From Lycorma delicatula (lineage: Eukaryota; Arthropoda; Insecta; Hemiptera; Fulgoridae), in the NCBI RefSeq assembly GCF_047948215.1, contig NC_134463.1, positions 58,162,201 through 58,226,200 on the forward strand: 64,000 nt of DNA. The letters run 5' to 3'. Below are positions 9,122 to 21,027 of the stretch, one piece after another (position 1 is the first letter of the stretch; each line of letters begins with the position of its first letter). The position numbers were made by a program, and so were the translations under genes. The notes under the pieces were generated by a model. The model saw only the letters and a program-made list of their open reading frames with translations, had not been told where the DNA came from and made no database searches.

Positions 9122-10429
9122 AAGTGATATTATGTTAAAGAGCACAAATTCTCTATTTGTAAGGAAAACTTCTTGACCTAGAAATATAAATTGTGTGCTT
9201 TTGCAAGACGCTATTTTCCAATATGGCATTGATTGGCATAATGAGGTTTACGTGTAACCTATTTATAACGTATTCAAATAGAGATATTATCGATATAAAA
9301 TAGGCAACATTATTTTTCTTTGAATGAATTCTATCACGAATCTATTTATGAAATATATTTTTAATAAAACTTTGAAAACTTAATCAGAAAATCTTAAGTA
9401 GAAAAACATTACCTAATGTGGCAATCGTTTAATTATAATTTAAATGCTTACTTACTACTACTTTGTCAAGCAAGCGACTTGATCTTATCGAAAAATATCT
9501 CGATATTTCATCAATATTAAATTTGTCCGAATAATATATTTTAAATGGCATGGAATTAAAGAGTAAAAAAAGCAGATTTTCCTTTTTATCCAGTAATATT
9601 GAAAAATTCCTCTTTAAATGTTGAAAACTACATAAAAGTTAAATATTTATTTTTACGTTAATAAACACATTAAAATTTTATCAAAATCATACAAAAAGTA
9701 TTTAAAAATCTCAACTTTAAAGTAGTTTTTTTTTTAAAAATAAATAAATGATTATTTACAAGTAGTAAAGTATGCAATATATTATAGCAGAAAATTAATT
9801 CAGAATTGCAACAAACGATTGACGTTTTATTACTATCATTGAACAAATTACAATTAAAAGTATTCAAATTTGAAATTATAAAAAAATGTATCTTTCTTAT
9901 CACGTAAAAATAGTTTTTATATCTTTTGTATTAGTTGTTCTAATGCGGCAATTGTTCGTTTAAGATTCTTATTTGTTTTCTTATAAGATTAGATACTTTT
10001 TCATATTATGGTATTTCCAGACCCTAGCTGGGAATTGAACTCGAGACCTACGGTTTAGAAATGAATCATACTCAATTTCTTTCCTCTATGAGAGTCAAAC
10101 GTTCGTAGTTATTTTTTAATTATTGTGTAGTTCTGCGCAAGACCTATTTTTGGTTTGTTTATGTTGTTTCCTTTTGAAAAAGCATCAACCAATTCTAATT
10201 TAAATTTAAAAAAAAAACCTTTGATCCATTAAAAATATTTACATGTCAAAAAATGCACAAAAAAAACAAATTTTAAAATAAACAAATTTAAACTTACTTT
10301 CAACTGTTACTCACTACATAAGCGCGTATGAAATATACACCACTACTTATTCAACATAATCTCAACTTTATTCGACTTTAAATTGAAATTAACTCAAGAG
10401 CGAGTCCACCAACCTTCATAAAATGTTCT
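9122..10429. other. AT-rich non-coding stretch
   Basis: No credible coding sequence on either strand. The open frame at 9670-9903 has a composition expected from random AT-rich DNA. A short GC-richer patch near 10015-10060 (CCAGACCCTAGCTGGGAATT) is unexplained and may be a decayed SINE. Confidence 0.5.
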
Positions 10430-10509
10430 AATGCACAGTTTCAGACACACTTCTATAGCATATCTAAACTTCAATGAAATTAAGTAGTTTTGAAAATTCT
10501 CAAGCCACA

Positions 10510-10555
<46 letters not shown>

Positions 10556-10680
10556 AAACATGATTTTAAGTAAATGTTATTTTCGTACTACTCATTCTTC
10601 AAAAAGGTAAAAAGATTTATTTTCACTTTCACCGTGCGACTTTCAGTCGCACGGTGACTTTGAAAATGTTTGTATGAACC
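10430..10680 (+). repeat. dispersed repeat RH, copy 1
   Basis: Shares order and sequence with the minus strand of 59640-59840. Common blocks are CACT.CTATAG.ATAT, CTTCAATGAAA, TTCT.GAGCCACAA and the GTGCGAC hairpin region. A (TA)19 run at 10515-10552 interrupts it. A perfect 13-bp hairpin (10629-10657) is its most conserved part. Confidence 0.55.
10629..10657. repeat. perfect 13-bp hairpin in repeat RH
   Basis: TCACCGTGCGACT pairs exactly with AGTCGCACGGTGA around a 3-base loop. It is GC-rich in an AT-rich neighbourhood. A decayed version lies near 59670-59700. It is not followed by a T-run and not near a gene, so a transcription terminator is unlikely. Confidence 0.85.
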
Positions 10681-11130
10681 TTTTTCCTTGTTTCAAGCTC
10701 TAGAATCAGTTCCCAAATTATTTCTCATTTCTCCTGAATCACCCTGCAATAATGTAATGTAAAATAAATTCTTTTTGTTAAAAATTATAATTTTCATTTT
10801 TTTTGTCATACGTCGTTCATGTCAAAATATTTGTAACCATATCGTCAGTTAAACGAAACGGTTCGGTACATGATCGCTCGATTAAAAAGCGTATTTTATT
10901 ATGTTCATTTCAGGTAAATCGCAGTCCAGTTTAAATAAAAATAATGATTTTAAGTAAACATTTATAGACTAATATTAAATGAATAATAATAACAATAATG
11001 ACGTAATTATTAGTTTTATTTTTCCTCGATCTCCTCAATATTAATTTATTCTATAATAAATTATCACGTGTAAATCATAAGACGTTTTATTAACTCCATA
11101 TTAATTAATTAAATATATTTATTCAGCATG

Positions 11131-11162
<32 letters not shown>

Positions 11163-12201
11163 GTAGGCAATAGACCTAACCTATTACTTACGTCAATATA
11201 CATTTATAAATAAATAATAATACAAGGTTGGTTTTTACAGTAAATTGTAGTTCACAACAGGATATTATAACTTACTTAATATTTAGTTTTACGTATACTT
11301 GTTACAATTCCTACTCATTTATGTAAATTTATAATTCAAGTACTCAAAGTAAATAAATTAATGTATATGTGCGTATATTATTATTCAAACTATGAGTACA
11401 TAACTGCTTCGCAGCATGCATATTTGTAATTGCTATAAAAGCAATAATCTGATTTGTTCCTTTTGTACACGCTTACTTGCATGTTAATGAAACAATTTTT
11501 ACCTCTTTATCTTTATTGTTTATTTGTCGGTATGTGTGCGTTAGCGTTTGCGGTTTTTGTTTTTATCAGTGATATTACTTTGTTTATATTTACATAGATA
11601 CTCGTAGCATAGCATTAAAAGAGTCTATACATATCAAAAGAATGTATTCAATAATTTTACATTCACAAACGTTTTTCTGTCGATTTCTGCAAATACACAT
11701 ATGCACACACAATAACTCACACATATATTATACAAATTTTCCCCTTCTTAAAATTTTAAAAATAGTACAGCCTGTAAGGAGTAATTAAAGTTGAAAAGAT
11801 GTTTATCTTTTGCAAAGATTTTTATAAAATGCTTTGTAGATCCATTAAAATAATTTTTTTAAATTTTATTTTAATCTTATATTCGTCATATGTATTAAAT
11901 ATTTAGATTTAACAAAGTTATATTACGACAAACGTAAAATACTGTGTTTTACGACCCAATCGTTCGTCTTTCCCCCAGATTTATCGAAAACTATTAAAAT
12001 TATAGTTCTAGAATCTATTTTCTTTTGTTAACTTTTCAGATTAGACTTCATATCAACCAACTAAATTTAGTTATTAATCTGGGTTCCAAGAATTACGGGC
12101 TTGCTTAATTTTACTGAAGGCGCAGAAGTCAGGACGAAATCTTTCGCAAATTGACACTTATTTACAAAGCATTTCCGAATATATGTTTGTATAAACTCTT
12201 T
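10681..12201. other. AT-rich non-coding stretch
   Basis: No gene recognised. It contains a TA run at 11136-11162 and low-complexity DNA, and ends where repeat RA copy 2 starts. Confidence 0.55.
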
Positions 12202-12660
12202 TTTACTTCCTTGTACAAAGTAAAGGAAGAATTTATTCGCGAAAAATCTCAGTTTTCAGATTTCAACGTAAATATCCATTTTGAACATCCCTGAATCCAT
12301 TTTGACTACTTTCGACGTGACGTCTGTACTTACGTATGTATGTAGATATTTCGCCCTAACTCAAAAACGATTAGCCATAGTGTGTTGAAATTTTGGATTT
12401 AGAATTATTGGAACTTTTAGTAGTGCACCTCTTTTTATTGCAATTCACAGATCCAAAAGTGTCCAAAAAGCTTAAAATCCCCCAAAATTTGGATTTTTGA
12501 CTTTTTCTTAACTGAAGTAATAAGCTCTTATTGAGAGCTTTTCAACGTTATAACATAAGTGATACTTATTTTCATTGGTTCCAGAGTTATAGCCAAATGA
12601 AATTTTAATTAACAACATATTTGGATCTATAAGGGGAAGACACATCTATTCGAATCAGAC
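12202..12660 (+). repeat. dispersed repeat RA, copy 2 (3' truncated)
   Basis: Starts TTACTTCCTTGTACAAAGTA and runs through GACGTCTGTACTTACGTATG, TTGGTTCCAGAGTTATAGCC and CACATCTATTCGAATCAGA. It stops just after the B-box-like region, where repeat RB begins. Diverged from the other copies but colinear. Confidence 0.8.
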
Positions 12661-12671
12661 TTCATCTCCTT

Positions 12672-12826
12672 TTTTATTTAGCCTATGACTACCGAAAAGG
12701 TAAGGATTCCAACTCGGGGTCATACATTTAAATCGGTTTGGCCGTTGAGCTACTACAGTGGAACAAATAGCCACATACATACACCCTAAAAACATTACAC
12801 TCCTTTTTGGGAAGTTGTGTAAAAAG
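12672..12826 (-). repeat. dispersed repeat RB, copy 1
   Basis: Minus-strand blocks are AAAAAGGAGTGTAATG, TTAGGGTGTATGTATGTG, AACGGCCAAACCGATTTAAA and CCCGAGTTGGAATCCTTAC. The same series occurs at 23556-23700, 24170-24318 and 47988-48146. No coding capacity. Confidence 0.75.
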
Positions 12827-12899
12827 ACGGTATGTCGGCTGGTGAAACCGTAAATTAAGGTACATCAAAGATTAATAAATTCGGTCTAAAAAGTAAGGC

Positions 12900-13275
12900 A
12901 ATGATTAGACTATTTGAAACAGACAATTAAGAATATAGGATTTTAAAAATCCCTTCGGCACTCCGGAAGGCGGAGGTAGATTTCACCGGTGCTAAGTAGG
13001 GGATAAAAAAATGTCCACCTGAAAGTTAAGAAAAATTTCAAATTTATTAATACGACAATGGTTGCACTAGAAAAAATGTTTCACATGTTTAATATACGAC
13101 AAGCCCTACCTTACAAATCCAACATTTTGATCATCCCTTGCCTTAAGGATTGATCATATCAAAAATTGTTTCTGATAATCGTTTAGGTAAAGTTTAGAGA
13201 ACTAAAGACCGGCAGTCAAATCATGGTACTCATTACAATAGGTAGCTTTCTTATGAAATCTACCTTAAAGGGGGT
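12900..13275 (+). repeat. dispersed repeat RC, short copy
   Basis: Matches the copy at 18300-19146. Shared blocks include CGGAAGGCGGAGGTAGATTT, ACCGGTGCTAAGTA, AATACGACAATGGTTGCA and TTACAATAGGTAGCTTTC. About 420 bp present in the other copy is missing here between GACCGG and the ATGGTACTCATTACAATAGG block. Non-coding. Confidence 0.75.
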
Positions 13276-13804
13276 ATTTTAAAGAAAAAATATTGACACA
13301 ATAGAAGAGATAGAAAGTAAATCGTATACAACTGACGGCCACTTCTCAACAACCACCAAAAAAAAAAAAAAAAAATGAAAACCTACCGTTAGGTAGGCAG
13401 TTTTTAAATATTTCCTTTTCTAATTGTCAAATTATTTTTTTTAGAAAGGAATTAATAAAAATGATTAAAAATATGGTTTTGCTTTAATTATTGTTATATA
13501 TATTCTTTCATAGATATGACTGTAACGTAAATAGGAAACAAATATTTAATTAAGCAAATAATAATATTTATATTAATATCATAAATGAGTACCCTATAAG
13601 GTAAAAGTTAGCTGCAAAGTAAATTTTTTGATGAACTTTTTAGTTAACGCAATAAAAAATTCCTTTACAATATGTTTAAAAAAATAATTATTAATATTGT
13701 AGTTATTAATATTTAGTGTTATTGTACTTAAAATGTACAACTATATAACCTGTATAAATGTAATGAATTGATGAGGCATATTAAATTTATTACTACTATT
13801 TCTT
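13276..13804. other. AT-rich gap
   Basis: A17 run near 13360 and AT-rich DNA, with no feature recognised. Confidence 0.5.
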
Positions 13805-13805
13805 T

Positions 13806-13893
<88 letters not shown>
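13805..13893. repeat. (TTA)n microsatellite, about 89 bp
   Basis: Long trinucleotide tract with an ATA-to-TTA phase switch near 13818. On the minus strand it is (TAA)n and directly follows the stop of the open frame 13889-14191. That arrangement is typical of the 3' tail of some LINEs. Confidence 0.95.
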
Positions 13894-14191
13894 GAATGAT
13901 GACTGTGTTTAAATTGAACATCACTGTGAACCGGTGTTTGTCCGGATTATATGAAATGACTTTATCTGCAGTAGATTCAACCGTGTTGATGTATAGTAAA
14001 CCCTCACGCACGACTGGTACATCTATCATAGCCATAAGGTCGACATTCTCCTTGTAACCGGGTAAATAGTGAACCTTAATGGAGGGCCACCATGCCGTGG
14101 AATAGAGATGACTGTTATTATAGTATATATGCCTCTCTTTGACCGTATGGTGGGGGTACTTTGGAATGTTCTTGTAAAAGAGACTTGAATG
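13889..14191 (-). CDS. unidentified 100-codon open frame ending in (TAA)n
   Basis: On the minus strand 100 codons without a stop run from just below an in-frame stop (14194-14192) to TAA at 13891-13889. The composition is much less AT-rich than the flanks. Readable parts are STAWWPSIKVHYLPGYKENV and DVPVVREGLLYINTVEST, and it ends HRFTVMFNLNTVIIL. There is no clear start codon. A second frame just upstream (FPDEGITAILTFKSLLQEHS to PPPYGQREAYIL) overlaps it, which suggests one longer frame broken by a frameshift. The stop codon is the first unit of the (TAA)n tract. I do not recognise the family. It could be the 3' end of an unknown retroelement or an exon remnant. Confidence 0.35.
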
Positions 14192-14744
14192 TTAGTATAG
14201 CAGTGATGCCTTCATCGGGAAAATTTATCAACTGATAGGGAATTTTTATTTAATAGACTTTATAAATATTTATAAGTTCATTTATCGATGTTGAAGTTTG
14301 TTTATTACTTTATTATTAAAAAATTTAAATCTAATATTTCTATTAAAACCTAAAATTAAATTGATTTCTTTTTTTAAGGAAAGAAAATAAATAACTTTTA
14401 TAGACGAAAATAGACTGTTAATTTTTCTTCTTCTATTGTAAAAGAAACTTAGTATTAAAAAAACAAAATTCTATTAAATTTACATCACATACTTTATCTT
14501 TTAATTAATTTATTTCTCTTTAAAAATAAAATAAAATAAAATTTGACAGCCGCTCAGTTACCAAAGAAGTGGGATTTGAACTCGTTTTGATTCATTTATT
14601 CAATTGATCCTAGGTATGATTCCCAATTCAAGATTGGAATACTTTTATCACATTACGTATAAAATTTCATAGTAAATTTGGCACTTACTTGTTTGCTTTA
14701 AATAAAATATAATTAGTTTCTATAATTTTTTTCGTTGTTGATCA
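14192..14744. other. AT-rich gap
   Basis: Beyond the short upstream frame of the unidentified reading frame (to about 14235) the interval is AT-rich and without recognised features. Confidence 0.5.
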
Positions 14745-16130
14745 GGTAAGGGTTATGAAAAGATAATATCTCTTTATAATTATTAGTTCTTATTGAATTC
14801 CTATTAGTTCTTTTTGAATTTTCTCTTGTTTTCTGTCATATTTTTGGAGAAGGTTCTTTCTTTTAACCATTTATTTACTCCCTTTAAATGTTTTTAGTGG
14901 TATTTTCTTCTTTTTAAACTTTAAATTCTTTAATTCTCTTTCTGAAGTTATTCCTATGATACATTAAATTTTTTTGAACTCCTATTTCTTTTAGATCTTT
15001 TTATCATGTCTTCCCCACTTCTAAACTTCCAAACTTCTATCTTGGTCAATTTCCCCATATTCAAAAAATGTTATGTATTTTTTTTTAGTTATATATCTTT
15101 TTTCATCCATTCTCTGAAAGTGAGTATAAAAAGCATTTTTCTTTTTCTAATTTCACCTATTACTTTTGAATAAAAGTTAAACAGCTCAAGGTTTAATTCT
15201 CATCTTCTTTCATGATTTCTCCCAATGTTTTATTTAGAGTTTTTTTGCTTTCTTTTCTAAACTTTCTACGTCCGTTTACATCCCACTAAAAGAAATGTTT
15301 CTGATCCACAATGTATCTGGTTTTACTACTGCATTGTAGCCTTTTAATTGGTAGTTCGTTTTATATGGATTTCAATGCTAGTTTGTGGATACCGGTGTTC
15401 TTTGGTGTTTGGGTTTCAATTAACCATACTGTCTCAGAAGTGGTCGGCCTGAATCTGTTTAAGACTACACATTTACCGCTACATTTACAATTACACTCCA
15501 GAATGCGCATAGATGCCTTGCCATCTCTGCAGAGTACTGTTTACATCTTGTCACTGTCCTGTTACTCAGTAACCTGGCATACATAAATAAATTCAATGTT
15601 TTTAAATAAATATTCTTCGTTATATAAATTCCTAATTTTCATAAATGCTTTCTTCAATTTTTGTGTTGTTATCTTAACTGCCTCTTTTTCATTTTTAAGA
15701 TTGACTTTTCTCTAAGGTATTTAAAGTTGTAAATTTTCTTAATGGTTGAGTAACTTGTTTTGAGTGCTTCTGACAAATTTTTATCGTTGGATATATATAT
15801 ATATATATATATAGTGTTTTTCAATTGAAATTTATAGAACTACTTTTTCTGCTATTTCCTTGAGAAGCTCTAATGTCATTTTAGCGTTTTCTAAGTCTAT
15901 GCATATTATAACTAAATCATCTGAAAAAGATTATTTAGTTTGTAAATTATAAATTATTTAGTTTTTCCCGTTTAATATATTTATTGACACTATGTTATTC
16001 ATACTTTATCAATTCTCTAGTAACTTTCTTCAAATCACGGTTGCAAAGAAGTGGAGGTAGTCAACTTCCTTGTCTAATTACAATTTAGAAACATTTTGAA
16101 AGATTTTTCATAAGTTTAACTTTAGAGGTT
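14745..16130 (-). pseudogene. LINE-A-like reverse transcriptase relic, split by a SINE
   Basis: Minus-strand frames read VIRQGS.LPPLL (the RQG..SPLLF palm motif) near 16050, a decayed FADD region near 15910, then FKYLGEKINLKNEKEA near 15690. Beyond a SINE fragment they continue NFYSKVIGEIRKRKMLFILT and FRKRIKEFKV, the C-terminal part. Order and motifs agree with the LINE-A copy at 29935-31510. The insertion at 15316-15595 separates the two halves. Heavily mutated throughout. Confidence 0.5.
15316..15595 (+). repeat. SINE2 fragment inside a LINE relic
   Basis: The middle of SINE2 is recognisable: TATATGGATTTCAATGCTAG, GTGGATACCGGTGTTCTTTG and GGGTTTCAATTAACCA, then a decayed TGTTTAAGACTACAC. 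The stretch after about 15480 differs from the other SINE2 tails. The open frame 15311-15586 is created by this insertion and is not a gene. Confidence 0.6.
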
Positions 16131-16189
16131 GTATTTGTTAGTGTTTGTCTAGTTTTTTTTTTTTTGCTTGGTAAATTAATTCACCAATA

Positions 16190-16315
16190 AGCTCGAAGCA
16201 CATGCGTGGGAATATGAAAATAGAAGATTTGTATGAAGAATGCCATGGCTGACCGAGAGATTCGAACCTGGGATCTCCGGATGAAAGACCAAGACGCCAC
16301 CTTTTCACCATGAAA
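16190..16315 (-). repeat. SINE1 copy, variant tail
   Basis: Minus strand reads GGTGGCGTCTTGGTCTTTCA, CCGGAGATCCCAGGTTCGAA and TCTCTCGGTCAGCCATGGCA. This is the SINE1 head with a good B-box, followed by a tail that differs from the copy at 2233-2392. Confidence 0.65.
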
Positions 16316-17524
16316 ATCGGCAGTTATTTTCAATATTTTATTTTATTATCTACCCCAAATTCTTTTAAAATTTATAAAATTGAATTTCTATGGTTAGAAT
16401 TACACTTTTTTTAATTCCAAAAAAAAATCAAAATTACTTTTTTATTACTTAACATTTTCATATTAGTTACCTGTTTTAATTTTAAAATTTGTCCAGGACA
16501 AGATGTTCTATTTCTAAAACCTGCTAAAAATTGAGTCTCTATTTGTTTATGTTATTTTGGATTTAATATTTGGATAAATTTACAGTAGCTAGTAAATTTG
16601 CAGCTAGTCTCTTACTAGCTGCAGAGGCGCGCCGTAGGCACACCCTCCGCAGCTAGGATCTCGGGGCAGGTTGTGCTGGCGGGCGGCGTCTCGGAATGGT
16701 ATTATTAGGTGTCCAAAATTGATTACCTCTTGTGCAAAAATATTTTTTTTTGAATGATGAAAACTGATATAACGAAAGTTAAATTAGAAATTTAACTGTA
16801 GAAATTGATACTAACAAATCGGAATTTTCTCCTAGTGATCGGTACATTTTTGATTATAGTTCGTTATTTTATGAAGAACCACATTTACATAAATAAAATT
16901 TTTTATGAATAATATATATTTTACATATATATCGATATATGTATGTGCAATATATCGATATATAATAACATAACAAGTATGCATCATACCACCATGAGAT
17001 ACTAACGAATCCGTATTTTCCGCTAGTGATCGGTACATTCCGGTGTTAAGCTAAGGTGAACGGAAACACACACACACACAAATGCCCTATAGCAGAATAG
17101 GATTACAGTTTAAAAAAATGTTGTATACCTCTGTAATTATTTATGTCACTTTTGTCTTGTTTTGTTTTAAAGGGTTATTTTCAAGTTTTATGGGTTTGTT
17201 TTGTTTCCCATATTTTATCTATTTCATAACTAAAGATTTTAGTACCTATTTCTACGATTATGTTATCTTCATTAAGTTATTTAATGAAATATATAATTAT
17301 TTTGAGATCTGGGGGGGGGAGGGTTTAGAATTTGCATTTCGAATACTCATGTAAGAATTAAGTTATTTGGTTGGTTTTTCACAATTTAGGAATTTATCAA
17401 AATAATTTGTTAAATATTTTCTTAATTATAATAAATTTTTAAATTTAACTCTTGTGTCTGATTTAGTGTACAATAATCAACTGCAATACTTGGGCTAGGA
17501 TATTTTTTACTACCTACAGTCTCT
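16316..17524. other. mixed AT-rich DNA with a GC islet and a direct repeat
   Basis: A GC-rich islet at 16613-16690 (GCAGAGGCGCGCCGTAGGCA and GGCGGGCGGCGTCTCGG) stands out but has no recognised protein or RNA. A ~48-bp unit with TAGTGATCGGTACATT occurs at 16803-16851 and again at 16996-17042. A short (CA)n run lies near 17066-17080. The open frame at 17082-17354 is AT-rich chance sequence. Confidence 0.5.
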
Positions 17525-17757
17525 TTTTCTACTTAGCCTCTGAAACCACCTTAAGGTATAACTTCAGAGTATGAATGATGATGATAATGTATGAGTGTAA
17601 ATGAACTGTAGTTCCTGAGATGTGTGGTAATTGAAACCCAACCACCAAAAAACACCGTTAACCACGATCTAGTATTCAAATCCGTATAAAAGTAACTGCC
17701 TTTACTAGGATTTGAACCTTAGAGCTCTCGAATTCGAAATCAGCTGATTTGCGAAAA
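17525..17757 (-). repeat. SINE2 copy
   Basis: Minus-strand SINE2 starting in AAATCAGCTGATTTCGAATT, with B-box AGGTTCAAATCC, body GATTTGAATACTAGATCGTG, tail TATACCTTAAGGTGGTTTCA and end GAGGCTAAGTAGAAAAAG. The first bases of the head are missing. Confidence 0.8.
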
Positions 17758-17912
17758 ACGATTAAGAATTAAAACATAAAACTTCAGCAAAGCTAAATAT
17801 ACCATAAGTTAAGATCTTTTTAGTCATAACATTTTTAACAGTGTTACCAACTTAAATTTTGGGGGTCTATAAAATTAAAATTATATATTTATTTGTATAT
17901 TTTAATTTATTT

Positions 17913-17963
17913 TATATATATATATATATATATATGGGTGTGTGTGTGTGTGTGTGTGTGTGT
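17913..17963. repeat. (TA)n followed by (TG)n
   Basis: Compound microsatellite: TA run 17913-17935, then TG run 17938-17963. Confidence 0.95.
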
Positions 17964-18299
17964 TGCGTTAGTAGATGGATAGATATATAAGTACAACTAT
18001 TTCTTTAAAATGTCAACAAATATAGATAAAGAGATTTTAACATACGGTTGAGATTTAGAATTTTATAAAACTTTACTTCCCCCCCTCAAAAGCCGGAAAA
18101 TTGTATTTCTGCAAAAGGTGAAACACTGCCTTTTTGTTTTCAAATGAGAATCTAAATACCTTATGAATGTTAATGAATGTTAAATGAGGCACCGTCTGCC
18201 TCATTTAGCTTCATATAAAACTCTGCTTCCCCTTTTCTTGAAAGTTGTATAATAATAAAAAGAAAGCGGTGAGTAAATTCGTTTCATTTATCATCTTGG

Positions 18300-19146
18300 T
18301 CGTTCGGTTTATTATCTATAAAAAGTGGTAAATGAGTCAAAATAAAATAAAAAGGATTACCCATTTGAGAAGAAAGGATATTTCAAAATCCCATTCGGCA
18401 CGCCGGAAGGCGGAGGTAGATTTTACCGGTGCTAAGTACGGGATAAAAGAGATTTCCACCTTAAAGTTAAGAAAAACTTCAAATTTACTCAATACGACAA
18501 TGGTTGCATGTGAAAAAATTTTCACATACTAGCATACGACAAGCTCCATCTTCTTACAATTTCAGTAACATTTTTGTCATCTGTTGCCTTAAGGGTTGGT
18601 CATACAAAAATTGTTTCAGACAATCGATTTAGGTAATGTGTAGAGGACTAATGACCACTTTAAACCGATTCGATACTATGCTTATTAGGAAGGTATCATG
18701 TTTTTGTCTTCAAAAACTCTTTTTTCTACCCCCTGGGCCAATGATTGGTGATATCAAAAGAATTTACATACATAGGTTTTAGGCCCTTATCCAAAAAAAT
18801 AGCAGAAACGTTAAAAAACTTCGATATTTTACTTCATAAAAATGTTATAGCGATAATTTTTTTCGAAAAATCCCACATTTGCATGATCCGATTTTCGCCG
18901 TTAACGAACTCGACCGACATTTTGAGGCGAGTTATTTTTAAGGAACAATTTGAAAGTTATTGGCGCAAAATTACAGCAGTTATCGTGTCCACGAGAAAGT
19001 AATATATATACATGTATAAGTAAAATTTAGAGATGACGTTGATTTTGGGGTCTGGGGGAAGTGAAACGCGAACATATGTCGAAAATTTCCGGTATTCGAA
19101 TCATGGTACCCATTACAATAGGTGGTAGCTTTCTTATGAAATCTAC
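18300..19146 (+). repeat. dispersed repeat RC, long copy
   Basis: Contains CGGCACGCCGGAAGGCGGAG, ACCGGTGCTAAGTACGGGAT and AATACGACAATGGTTGCA. It ends CATTACAATAGG..GTAGCTTTCTTATGAAATC. The central ~420 bp is absent from the copy at 12900-13275. The small open frames at 18332-18532, 18337-18525 and 18745-19002 all lie inside the repeat. The second copy does not preserve them, so they are not called as genes. Confidence 0.75.
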
Positions 19147-19620
19147 CAAAAAACCTAAAATACTAATAGGAAAGAATAGGGTAAAATAAGGTAAGAATAA
19201 GGTAATAAGGGATAATAGGGGAAAATAATCTTATTTTTTAAACTTTAAAAAAATATTTCCAAATTTTCATAAAAATAATTATGGAATTAGATTTAATATT
19301 AATTTATTAGCCCAAAATTTCTCATATTGATATGAATTTACTTTACTAACATTATTAATTATCATAATAATATTTTAGAAGGGTAGTAATAAATGATTAA
19401 TGGTTTTTTTATTCTCGAAAGAAAAAAAGTACGTCAATTTGTTGACGGATTACAGGCTACTAAAAATCTTTTATGTTTCATAATTTAATCTTGAGATGGA
19501 TTTTTAACCTTATTCAGTTTACATTTTTTATATAATCTATAGTTATAAATTTTTAAATTAACCGACAATATTAAGATAGGCTTGTTTAATATATAGTGTA
19601 GACCTATCTATTATAATTAA

Positions 19621-19658
<38 letters not shown>

Positions 19659-21027
19659 AAAAAACCGGTTGTTTCATAGATATATACGATAGAGTGAGTG
19701 GTTATGTTATTTATTGTGGAAGAATGTATTATTTTATTTTGTAACAAGTTATAAAGGCTCAAATATAATAATATTACATAGTAAAATTCCATAGTAAATC
19801 AAATAATATTGTAGATGCTGCCTTGAATAAAATTTATGTTAAGTTAGACTAGTTTATACAGAACATGGTACTAAATCATATCACTATATAATTCCAACTT
19901 AACTTTTCGATGAAACTCTGGATTATCTAAAACTAATTTTTGGAGTTTTTTTAAAATCTAGTATTTTTAAATTAAAAATAATAATAATTGAGTAATATGT
20001 TGTCCATCTACTTATATAATAGATGTTTGTTTATAAGACCGTTTCACATGAAGTGGGTCGAAATAACGTGCTTGTTATATTCTCATGTGTTTCACTTACC
20101 GCTTTTTCCAGTGGATAAAAGATCCGTCCCCAACCTATAACTTTGGTCACATCACTAGACATTTATTTAAATTAGTCTTACCTATAAATCTTATCTAATT
20201 GGTAGATGGGGAAAATAATAAATATTGTTAATTAACCAATTAGAAGAACTGTAGTATTGTACGAATAAAATTTTTCTTTTTTAATTATCTAAAAAATAAT
20301 TTTTGTATGTAATTACGTTTAGTTTATTATGGTAGTAAAATGTGAACAATAATGGGACAAAATAGTTTATTTATTTTTCAAATGGATAACAAGAAGACAT
20401 TGTCATGTTAATCATTAATTTACATCTATTATGCTGCAATTAATTTCTCAGTTACTGACGTAAAATTACGTCTCTTAATAATATTGAAAAAACAGTCCGA
20501 TGTAATATCACGTATAATGCTGAGGGAAAATGAACCTTACGTATTGTTACTTCAGGGTCTTTATTCAGTATTACACGTAATATTACGTTGATTAGTATTG
20601 CTTAATAATATTTTGTTTTCTTTAGAAATATTATACTGTTAATTGTGTGTGTGTATTATGTATTTGTGCGAGATTTTTAGCAGTTTTATTTTTACAATAT
20701 TTAGTTTTTGGTTTTCTTTGCTTTTATTTAAGCGGAATTAATTTTCTTTATAGCTTATATATATTTTTTTCTCTTATCTATTTTTTCGTTTACATATACA
20801 TATATATTAAAAAATATTTTATTTATGCATTTATTTTGTGAATAGTAATTGCAAAAATTATAGATTATAATATATTTTATAATCTTGAAAAAATGATATG
20901 CTTTTAAATCGAATTATATAATCATAATTAATTATAAAGAATATTAGTATTTGTAAATAGCTGAAATATCACAGTTTTTGATAAAAGAGAAAAAAAAGAT
21001 GTTAATTACAATAGTATAACGGCTCTC
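19147..21027. other. AT-rich non-coding stretch
   Basis: Contains a (TA)n run at 19624-19654 and many homopolymers. The frames at 19604-19792 and 20647-20841 are repeats of Y, I and F encoded by TA-rich DNA. Nothing recognised. Confidence 0.55.

Noticed and set aside
10629..10657. Rho-independent style terminator
   Set aside because: Eukaryotic DNA, no T-run after the stem, no upstream gene; it belongs to repeat RH.
15311..15586. 91-codon plus-strand open frame as a gene
   Set aside because: Its middle is SINE2 sequence inserted into a LINE relic; the frame is accidental.
18332..19002. Small frames of 62-85 codons as hypothetical genes
   Set aside because: All lie inside dispersed repeat RC; the second copy deletes or disrupts them.
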